From Plotosus lineatus (taxonomy: Eukaryota; Chordata; Actinopteri; Siluriformes; Plotosidae), in contig CM045729.1 in assembly GCA_024760905.1 (NCBI GenBank), positions 60,749,580-60,813,579 of the forward strand: DNA of 64,000 nucleotides, given 5' to 3'. Below the pieces are notes generated by a model, which worked only from the letters and a program-made list of their open reading frames with translations, was not told where the DNA came from and did no database searches. This document shows, piece by piece, positions 56,360 through 64,000 of this stretch. The position numbers were made by a program, and so were the translations under genes. Position 1 is the first letter of the stretch. The number at the start of each line of letters is the position of its first letter.

Positions 56360-56409
56360 AGGGAACAGCCGAAAGGAAAAGAAGACAGGGCCCTATTTAT
56401 TAATTCATT

Positions 56410-56690
56410 CAGTCACCAAAATTGCTTTATTCTATGGTTCACAGGAAGGGTGAAGCCTATCTTATTTGACTATGGCTGAAGGGTACACCTTGGTCAGCTC
56501 ACCAGTCCATCGCAGGGCCAACACACACATACCCACTCACACCCATACCCATCATAGGCCAGCTTGAACTGCCACTTAGCCTATTGTGCATGTTTTTGGC
56601 AACTGGACAACTCAGAGGAAACCCATGCAAACACAAAGAAAACATGCAATCTACACAGAAACATTGATTTATTTTCTGAGGAAAACTGGA
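56410..56690 (-). mobile_element. SINE family B
   Basis: Minus orientation: ctcaccagtccatcgcaggg, then cttagcctattgtgcatg and aacatgcaatctacacagaaa, in family B order. Confidence 0.7.
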
Positions 56691-57530
56691 ATACAGTGGG
56701 ATAGAACGTGACAGTATAGTTGAACTATAACCGTGATTCGATTTCAGACAAAATGTGGCTCATGCAGATAAAAAAAATATGACACTATGCATGCTTAATA
56801 TTATGTAACTACTGTGTATTATTCTGTCTGATATTTACAACATTTGGCCCTTTATCTTTATCTATTTCTTTAATTAGATAAAACTCCCAATTTAGAATAA
56901 TAAATTAAGCAGCTTGTCACCACAGCATTCATAATTATATATTGTAAACTGAAAATACAAAGCAAACAATTTTACTTTAAAATCAATGAAGTTACAGTGG
57001 TAAACATTACGAACAGGAGAATCAAACAGCATGGTGTAGTACAAAATCTATAGTATGAGACAAGTATCCGAACAGTAAAAACCAGCTTTTTATATAAATA
57101 TTGTAATGGTTTTATACCCAAAGTAAATTAGAGTAGATTACTAGTATATAAAAATGCAATATTTAAAATCCATATTTAAAATAGCAATTTTCACACTCAT
57201 AACTAAAGTAATTTAAAAGAATTACAGACTTTTTACTTTTGAAAACTTTCCTGGCAGTCTACAGTGACTAGTGTAACAGAAGTCATGAAAATAAAACAAA
57301 GACCAAATTGTATACATCAGCATTATGTTACATGATTTCAGCTCAGTCCAGAAGACAAGAGGAAACAAACTGCACGGTCGACCTGAACACTGTAAAAAGA
57401 AATGCATTACATAGACTACAAATTTAAATTATTTCCTCTGAATGCCATGTTTATTCGGTACTTCTGAGATTAATTCAGATTTGTTTACATGCTATAATTT
57501 TAATTATTAATTCTGTTATTTACATTTTAA
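56691..57530. other. Unassigned AT-rich stretch
   Basis: No gene or repeat recognised. Confidence 0.4.
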
Positions 57531-57690
57531 TACAGTGGTACCTCACCTTATGATAGTCTCAACAAACGAAAAATCCAGGTTCCGAAAAACATTTTTCAAA
57601 ATTTTTTGTCTCTGTATACGAAACAAGTTTTTCTTATAAAAAACGCGAAACAAACATTCAAACAATGCATGAGCTGCTTCTCCCATAACT

Positions 57691-57907
57691 ATCTTCCAAC
57701 ATCCCTGCCCGCTGGCCTACCATTGGCTAGGGGGGATGATGCAGCTCCCTCCCATTGGCTATCTCCCAACATCCCGCCCCGTTGGCCTCCCATTGGCTAG
57801 GAGGGATGACGCAGCTCCCTCCCATTGGCTCTCTCTCAACATCCCGCCCCGCTGGCCTCCCATTGGCTAGGTGAGATGACGCAGCTCCCTCCAATTGGCT
57901 ATTATGG
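57691..57907. repeat. 70-bp minisatellite rich in CCAAT boxes
   Basis: Units at 57721-57790, 57791-57860 and 57861-57907 (partial), plus a partial one before. Each has cattggctag, gatga(c/t)gcagctccctcc, a second attggct, and catcccgcccc. On the minus strand this gives two CCAAT boxes per unit. Confidence 0.92.
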
Positions 57908-58021
57908 AGCAGCATCTCCCATCACGCTTTTCGTGTAAAGGACAGAGTTACTATTGAGATTTTTGAGTGTGCCATTGCTTTTAACCTTCCATAAACATTT
58001 GTAAGATTATAACTAAGAAGA

Positions 58022-58055
58022 CATGGTCAGCACACGCACACACATGCGCATGCAT

Positions 58056-58107
<52 letters not shown>
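58022..58107. repeat. (CA)n microsatellite
   Basis: Long CA/CG-interrupted run inside the Tigger-like element; another CA run follows the insert at 58853-58896. Confidence 0.95.
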
Positions 58108-58109
<2 letters not shown>

Positions 58110-58165
58110 GCACGCACACTCAGTTATACATATGCCTAAGGGATTCTATCAGACAAGCCCTCACG

Positions 58166-58851
58166 TGTTACAGATAGGAGAATTTAGATGATTGAAATTG
58201 CCCTGTGAAACCAGCAAAGCACAACAGACCACGATATTAACTATGTACAATTTAATAATATGACCAAAAAAAGACAAAATTCACATTATGTACAACTTAA
58301 ACTTAAACCATATACAAATTAACCAAGGGTCCCATAGTCACCAAGCCCCTGCAGCAGGGTAAATTTAGTGATGGCGCATGTGCTGGCAGGGAAAGGCTTG
58401 CCATCCCACGTGTTGGACGAGACCACTGATGACCATACTCGCGTGGGCTGTGCGTGGACGTGGATGCTGGACTGTGTCGATGAAGTCCCGAACAACGAAA
58501 CTTACGTGAAGCATGTTCCATGGTTCACCTGAGATGAGTTGATCAACCTGAAGAGCCTCGAGGAGACTGAAAGAGCCCCGGAGGAGACTGTAAGACTGTA
58601 GCCAGTTGGCAACAGGTTCTTATTATAGATCCCCCCAACAAGTTGTTTTCTCTCTAGTACAAGCCTGAACCAGCCTATGCAAGCCCAGACAAGCCCCAAC
58701 ATGTGTGTTGCTCCTCCCCTCCGTTGGATTGCGCAACTCCAGTCCTCTTTTGGAAACTTAAAGACTCAAACTGCCGAGTCACACCATGTGACTTTCTTCC
58801 ATTATTTTTATTTTACATTCACACAAATATTTACCTTAACACCCCGTAACA
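58166..58851 (-). mobile_element. Candidate solo LTR
   Basis: 686 bp bounded by TGTTAC and GTAACA, inserted relative to the sister element at 41702. On the minus strand it has a TATA-like ctataataag and GC-richer downstream sequence. No matching flanking duplication was found, so this remains tentative. Confidence 0.35.
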
Positions 58852-58852
58852 C

Positions 58853-58899
<47 letters not shown>

Positions 58900-59199
58900 C
58901 TTGTGATTTCCGGTGCGAGTGAAAAGAAGAAGCGGGCTCGTGGCATGTGGTTGAGTGATATCACAAAGGAATATGGCCATATGGCCAAACCCGTCTACCA
59001 TTGGTACGATATTGAAGCAGAAGGAGGTCTTAAAAGGTATGCTTTTATCATTTTAAAAGTGTTTATGGGGTAGTATTGGGAGCCTTGGAACGAATCACAC
59101 ATTTTACATGTAAAATGCGGTTCAATTTACGAAAAATCCAGGTTAAGAAAAAGGCTCTGGAACGGATTCATTTCGTAAGGTGAGGTACCACTGTATCTG

Positions 59200-60405
59200 A
59201 TATTTTTGATCACTCTTCAAAAAGTTCATTCATGAGATCCATATTGTGTAAAAATATTGTATTTAAATATCTCAACTTAAGTATCTGTTAAAAAAAATGA
59301 ACCTGAAATGTTTCTGTAGCTTTGATTTTGGGTCATTTCAGTAGAAAATGGTAGCCGGCATTGCTTTCATCCGTCACCACTGAGGAAGTGGAACAGCCAC
59401 CATTAAGCATAGAGAAGACAGTACTTATATCATTTATCATGTTCCGAGCAATAATTATTTTTATAATATTAAAACCATTTTTTAAAAATCAGATCTTGTT
59501 TAATGTGAATTTTTAGGGAAATTCTAACTTTACAGTTGTAGTACTGCTGAAAGAAAGGTTTGTGGCTGTGAAGTACCTTTAAGAACACTGATTATGAATC
59601 TTGTTTCCTCTGTGAAATTCTTTACCATCTGAAAATGAGAAATTGGACTGAGTCCAAGTACAGTATATGATCGGAACAAAACTTGGGGGAAATTTTAAGG
59701 AGCCAACAATACATTTCAAGGATATGATCTAATAATCAATGCTAACAAGTAAAAATCGAGAAACTCACTGAGAAGTTTCTGTCAGTCTGATTATTAGTAG
59801 TTCAATGTAGAGATAACCCCCATGGTTATGGTTTTGATAAAGAGAAAATACTTGAGTCTGCATTGGAATGGCTTGACAGACAGTATATAAACAAGTCTCA
59901 TGCGTAGTGAAGGATTTCACTATAACCGAAAGCGCAGTTGCAGTTTCAAAGCCTTCAGTTGTGGAGATATTGCACTGTACATGGAATTGGAATTTTAGGT
60001 GCATTTATAATTAATTGGTTTGAACTGAATCCAGGTAAGTACTGTACTGGGGATACCTTCTGCTCAATTAATTTCCAGACCTTGGTCTTGATGCATTGAC
60101 ATTGCTCGGTCAGTAAGTCACTATTACTCTGATTTTGCTTATACGATTGATGATTGTCACAAAAGATTGTCACTGATTGATGGTGGTCACATGAGAGGGA
60201 GCACATGCTTGATGAGTGGAATTGGCCACAACTAAATTAGGGGAGAAATAACTTAGCTGCTGACTCCTAGCAACCTTCTCTTGTTAATTTTCCTTCATGC
60301 CATTACAAACACGAATGCTCAAATCTGATTGGTAAGAAAGTGAATATAATTTCATATAACAGCATAACCAGTGCTGGGTACGCCAGAGGGGCATTCTTTA
60401 CAACC
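59200..60405. other. Stretch downstream of the CP2-like exons
   Basis: No repeat recognised. The last coding exon of the CP2-like gene should be here or beyond. A weak candidate on the minus strand near 59.80-59.93 kb (SFTTHETCLYTV ... GGYLYIELL) lacks a convincing in-phase acceptor. Confidence 0.35.
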
Positions 60406-60409
60406 TCAC

Positions 60410-60552
60410 CTCATCTGAAACAAGGATGTATATCCCCATTGGCCCTTGTCTGTAAACATGGCAGATTTGCTGGACTGGAACACTGTATAGACCTGCTATC
60501 TTCTCTGTAAGCTCAAAAAGAGTTAACTGCTCCAAGGACAAGGCACAGTACA
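60410..60552 (-). CDS. ubp1-like: CP2-family transcription factor exon, C-terminal domain
   Basis: Exon of 143 bp with acceptor ttttcaaaag and donor gtgagg. It encodes ...YCALSLEQLTLFELTEKIAG and HVYRQGPMGIYILVSDE. This matches the conserved C-terminal oligomerisation region of TFCP2/UBP1/TFCP2L1 (YHAI.LEELT... VYRQGPTGIH...VS). The preceding exon ends in phase 1 (G), which with TG gives Val, so the splice is in frame. The exon ends in phase 0. Confidence 0.88.
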
Positions 60553-60663
60553 CTTTTGAAAAATAAGAACAAAAAATAAAACAAAGAAATCGTGAGTTTT
60601 TGTAGTTATTCCCGTGTAGTCTTTTTTGTTGTTTTAAATTGTACTTAATGATTGTATTTTTAC

Positions 60664-60746
60664 CATCATCATTGCATGGCTTGCTGTTTGGCCGATTTAT
60701 GTTCTTCTGTAGGGAAACATACACTGTGAGGCGTGGCTGAATACAC
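60664..60746 (-). CDS. ubp1-like: CP2-family exon, linker after the SAM-like domain
   Basis: 83 bp. The acceptor is a T-run then aacgctgcag, the donor gtaaaaa. It encodes CIQPRLTVYVSLQKN and a variable NSKPCNDDG, matching the family block VRPRLTIYVCQE. It completes an Arg codon with the previous exon (AG + G). Confidence 0.85.
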
Positions 60747-60839
60747 CTGCAGCGTTAAAAAAAAAAAAACAGGACTGATATGGACATAATAAAACACAGG
60801 TTTGGATATAATTTGGAACTTGCCCTTTAACAGACTTAC

Positions 60840-60930
60840 CTCCCTTTAATAGTGTTAAACAGGCGGATCCCATCAGCAGGACCGCAAATCTGAACAAAGT
60901 CATTCCTGCTCATCTTAACCAAATCTGCAC
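60840..60930 (-). CDS. ubp1-like: CP2-family exon, SAM-like domain second half
   Basis: 91 bp, acceptor tgtattccag, donor gtaagtc. Encodes ADLVKMSRNDFVQICGPADG then IRLFNTIKG, a nearly invariant family block. The KMSR spelling is closest to UBP1 as I recall it; paralog assignment is tentative. Confidence 0.92.
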
Positions 60931-61034
60931 CTGGAATACACATCCAGAATACAGTATACAATCTCCATAAGGGTCTCAAAAGCCTAGAGAACACATCCGA
61001 TTGAGAAATACTGTATTACCAGATCGTTTCATAC

Positions 61035-61125
61035 CTGAGAAGTTGGAGAAACGTCTACAGAAAGATGAGAATCTGTTCTTTCGAAGCCACTCCTGTGCTT
61101 CTTGTGGGGAGAGTGATGGCACAGG
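61035..61125 (-). CDS. ubp1-like: CP2-family exon, SAM-like domain first half
   Basis: 91 bp, acceptor gcaatgtagcag, donor gtatga. Encodes [20 protein letters not shown] then [11 protein letters not shown], matching the family's PQEAQQWLHRNRFS..F...FSG. It splices in phase 1 to the next exon. CP2 factors are nuclear DNA-binding regulators; the DNA-binding domain itself lies upstream, outside what I can recognise here. Confidence 0.9.
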
Positions 61126-61245
61126 CTGCTACATTGCAAAAAGAAGAAGAGTCTGTAATTGGGGTAGCACCTCTTGTCTCCAAACACATGTCTAAAAAGA
61201 TAAAACAGTAGTACATTAACATCCTGTCTAGGTTATCATACTTAC

Positions 61246-61306
61246 AGCAGAGCAGCTGGGCAGGAGAAGCTCTCTCTGCTGGATTGGACAGGAGTCTCTT
61301 TCCTCT
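61246..61306 (-). CDS. ubp1-like: CP2-family upstream linker exon (candidate)
   Basis: 61 bp between acceptor ccttttacactgatag and donor gtaagtatg. It reads EERDSCPIQQRELLLPSCSA in the frame that joins the next exon. This linker is not conserved in the family, so support comes from splice sites and phase only. Confidence 0.5.
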
Positions 61307-61478
61307 CTATCAGTGTAAAAGGACTAGTTTAGTTCCTTATCACAATCCATTAGGGAAAATATTTTTAAAAAGTCACTATACAGAAAGTGAACATATTTCA
61401 ACCACAATTATAACTTTTTCTTGCTATGTTGCACAAGTGCTACTGCTATGCCACTGTGCTGCCCTCATCATATTTACG

Positions 61479-61479
<1 letters not shown>

Positions 61480-61511
<32 letters not shown>
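61480..61511. repeat. (CA)n microsatellite
   Basis: Pure CA run beside the LINE relic. Confidence 0.95.
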
Positions 61512-61514
<3 letters not shown>

Positions 61515-63712
61515 GTTAGGGCATTATGCCTGGTAGGGTCAACCAAGGCAAACAAGTCCCAGATGAAGGTTCAGACTACGCGTGGTTCAGAAGGCCTCTA
61601 TGGACAAAACCACCGAAGGACACGAAGACGAAAGGTTAGCCTCCCTCCGCCAAGGGGGGGGGGGGGGCAGGTCCTCACTGTTTGTGCTTATGCAGCAAAG
61701 GACAATTCAGAATATCCACCATTTTTGGAGTCTTTAGGGTTTTTGTTGGAGAATGCTCCCAATGGGGACTCCCTCATTGTCCTGGGAGACTTAATGCCCA
61801 TGTAAGCAATGATAGTGTGACTTGGAAGGGTGTGACTTGTAGGAACGCTCTCTTCAATCTGAACCCGAAAGGCGTTTTGTTGTTGGACATCAGTGCCCAT
61901 CATAGTTTGTCCATCATGATGACCCTGTTCCAAGAAAAGGTGTCCATAAGTGCACTTGGCACCAGGACACCCTAGGCCACTGTTCAATGATAGACTTTGT
62001 AGTTGTGTCACTGGACTTGCAGTTGCATGCTCTAGACTCTCGGGTGAAGAGGAACCTTGCTGTCAACCGATCGTTGCCGGTTTATGAGCTGGCTTTGATG
62101 GCGGAGGAGGCCACCCTCCAAACCTGGCAGGCTCAAACATGTTGATTTGAGTCTCCTGGGAACATTTGGCAGAGTCTTCGGTCACAGATGCCTTTAATTC
62201 CCACCTCCAGCAGAGCTACAACCACATATCCCCACAGGGAAGTGGGGATCCCAATGATTCATGCCTCTATTATTGAGGTGGCAGCCCATAGCTGTGGCCG
62301 GAAAGCCACTTGCAGTGAGAGGGGACGTCCAGCTTAAAAATAAGGCCTATCAAGTCTTATTGGCTTGTGGGACTTCCGAGACATCAGGCAGGTATCTTGA
62401 GGCCAAACGTGCCGCAGCCCAAGCTGTCGCAATGCAAAACCTCTGGTATGGGAGGAGTTCGGTGAGAGCCTGGAAATTGACTATCTGATGGCCTTGAAAC
62501 GGTTCTGAACCACCATCCAATGCATCAGGAAGGGGAAGCAGTTCTTCACAAATACTATTTACAGTGGAATTGGGAAGCTGCTCATCTCGACTGGAGATGC
62601 TGTCAGAAGTGGAAGGAATACTTCAAGGGCATTCTCAATCTCTCCAACATGCCCGCTGTGGAAGAAGAAGAGTCTGGGAGTTTGGGTGGGGGTTCACCCA
62701 TCGCTGGGGCTGAGGTCATTGAGGTAGTCAAAAAGGTCTGTGGTGATGAGATCGATAATGAATATCTCAGGGCTATGGATGTTGTAGGACTGTCTTGGTT
62801 GACAGTCTTGGCTGACTAAGTAGTCCCCCCTTTTTAAGAAGTGGGATCGGAGGGTGTGTTCCAGTTATCATGGACTCACACTCCTTAGCCTACCCGGGAA
62901 AGTATTAGCAGGAGTACTGAAGCGGAGCACCCGTCCAATGGTTGAACCTCGGATTCAGGAGAAACAATGTGGTTTTTGTCCTGGCCATTGCAATGGTAAC
63001 AACAGGTTGAATTCAGTGAGGGTGTTCTTTTCTCACTGATTCTGTTCATATTTTTATGGACAGAATTTCTAGGTGCAGCCATGCAGTTGAGGGGTTCTAA
63101 TTTGGTGGCCATCAGATCTGGCCTCTGCCTTTTGCAGATGATCTTGTCCTTTTGGCTTCATCAATCCAGGACCTCCAGCTCTCATTGGAGTGATTTGCAG
63201 CTGAATGCAAAGAGGCCAGGATGACAACTGACACCTCCAAGTCCGGGGTTCGGTTCTCAGCCGGAGAAGGGTGGAATGCACCCTCCGGGTCTGGAATGAC
63301 GTCTTACCCCAAGTGGAGGAGTTCAAGCATCTCGGGGTCTTATTGCTGAGTTAGGGAAGGATGGAGCGTGAGATTGACAGGCTACAGTTTCTACTGTAAA
63401 ATAAAGCCTGTACAGGTCCATAGTGCTGAAGAGGGAGTTGAGCCAGAAGACAAACCTTGCAATTCATCAGTCGATTTACATCCCAACCCTCAGCTATGGT
63501 CACAAGCTTTGGGAATTGACTGAAAGAACGAGATTACAAATACAAGCAGCTAAAATGAACTTCCTTCGCAGACTCTTTCTTAGAGATAGGGTGAGATGCT
63601 CATGACTTGGTCATCTGGCTAGAATGCCTCCTAAACACCTTCCTCCCTGGTGTGGTGTTTCGGACATGTCCACCAGGGATGAGATCCTGGTGTCGACCCA
63701 GAACACGCTGGA
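61515..63712 (+). pseudogene. Decayed non-LTR retrotransposon
   Basis: Plus-strand fragments in order: endonuclease VLTVCAYAAKDNSEYPPFLE and DSLIVLGDLMP near 61.7 kb; linker MALKRFXTTIQCIRKGKQF near 62.5 kb; RT CSSYHGLTLLSLPGKVLAGV with QCGFCPGHCN near 62.87 kb. Later come QVEEFKHLGVLLLS near 63.32 kb and HKLWELTERTRLQIQAAKMN near 63.52 kb. The catalytic region is unreadable and there are many stops. Clade not assigned. A hAT element interrupts the C-terminus at 63714. Confidence 0.7.
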
Positions 63713-63713
63713 A

Positions 63714-64000
63714 CAGGGGTCAGCAACCTTTGCCATTCAAAGAGCCATTTGTACCTGTTTTCCACAGTAAAGATACCACTAGGAGCCACAAATCCTTTTT
63801 GACATTTAAAATCAAATAACACCACATAACATTTTTTCCCTTTTGCCTTTATATTAATATAAAAAACAAACAAAAAAACATTTAAATTAAAAAAAAAAAA
63901 AAAGATGTTGAATAAAATTTACTTTCAATGAAAATTCCCAATATCTATTTGAGTTCTATGGCCCAGCAGAGTTGACATACCGGCAGAACAGCGCTATTTG
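63714..64000 (+). mobile_element. hAT-type element, left end, runs off the window
   Basis: Starts CAGGGGTCAGCAACCTTTGC then attcaaagagccattt, a widespread hAT terminus. It lies inside the LINE relic after acacgctggaa. The right end is outside the window. Confidence 0.75.

Larger units (their letters stand above)
53277..56388 (+). mobile_element. RTE-like LINE, copy C, best-preserved
   Basis: The 5' leader begins in a G-run at 53278; the gggcatccggcgtaaaac motif is at 53358. Two long open frames follow, then the 3' end gaagggaacagccgaaagg. Two small in-frame deletions relative to copies A and B remove residues after GKAVGPD and after KKRVQ. Opposite orientation to copy B, 0.7 kb away. Target duplication not found. 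Confidence 0.93.
57533..59193. mobile_element. Tigger-like element (1661 bp) with internal insert
   Basis: The ends CAGTGGTACCTCACCTTATG and the inverse of cgtaaggtgaggtaccactg are bounded by TA (57531-57532, 59194-59195). It shares with 41702-42418 the ccaggttccg region, the CCAAT repeat block, ttaaccttccataaacattt and the gtatgctttta region. The extra length is mostly 58166-58851. Confidence 0.88.

Noticed and set aside
59765..60004. Last exon of the CP2-like gene
   Set aside because: The peptide is only vaguely similar to the family terminus, and the nearest acceptor (ttatag) gives the wrong phase and an immediate stop.
1..64000. CRISPR array, phage, plasmid or bacterial operon
   Set aside because: Tandem repeats here are microsatellites, minisatellites or duplicated elements; coding features are eukaryotic.

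Overview
This window looks like repeat-dense nuclear DNA of a fish-like vertebrate. The evidence is introns with GT-AG borders, a SAMD9-type gene, CP2-family exons, tRNA-headed SINEs, several LINE clades side by side, Tc1/Tigger/hAT transposons, and a retroviral relic with a tRNA-Pro-type primer site. I cannot name the species. No bacterial, phage or CRISPR features were seen.

Host genes are few. (1) A SAMD9/SAMD9L-like gene on the minus strand (29722-34227) has a 1.5 kb-codon coding exon that opens at a splice acceptor. A possible 5' exon and promoter lie near 44.74-44.90 kb. (2) Five consecutive minus-strand exons of a CP2/UBP1-type transcription factor (60410-61306) splice in phase and cover the SAM-like and C-terminal domains. 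(3) A single THAP-domain exon on the plus strand (45888-46087) lies between two copies of the same SINE-plus-flank segment.

Almost everything else is mobile DNA. Layout: 0-4.7 kb, LINE and Tc1 remnants with a chimeric SINE; 4.8-7.8 kb, RTE-like LINE copy A; 8.8-15.5 kb, SINEs, an L2 fragment inside a DNA transposon, a Rex1-like relic, hAT and Tigger elements, and a large inverted duplication; 17.3-22.7 kb, an L2-type LINE with MITEs and SINEs; 23.0-29.5 kb, one nested stack (chimeric SINE > twin-primed L1 > Tc1, RTE tail and another transposon); 35-39 kb, SINE/MITE nests; 39-41 kb, an endogenous retrovirus 5' part between two out-of-order hAT transposase pieces; 41.6-44.2 kb, a hAT element carrying two abutting Tigger-like elements and an internally deleted RTE; 49.4-56.4 kb, RTE copies B and C facing opposite ways; 57.5-59.2 kb, a Tigger-like element with a CCAAT minisatellite; 61.5-64 kb, a decayed LINE and a hAT end.

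The most interesting pattern is a SINE/LINE partnership. A tRNA-headed SINE (family A, more than 12 copies) carries a body that reads as a 5' piece of the local RTE-like LINE joined to that LINE's 3' end. An internally deleted RTE with both ends and a perfect 17-bp target duplication is also present. A second form of the same SINE head carries a completely different tail, and that form also moved as a unit.
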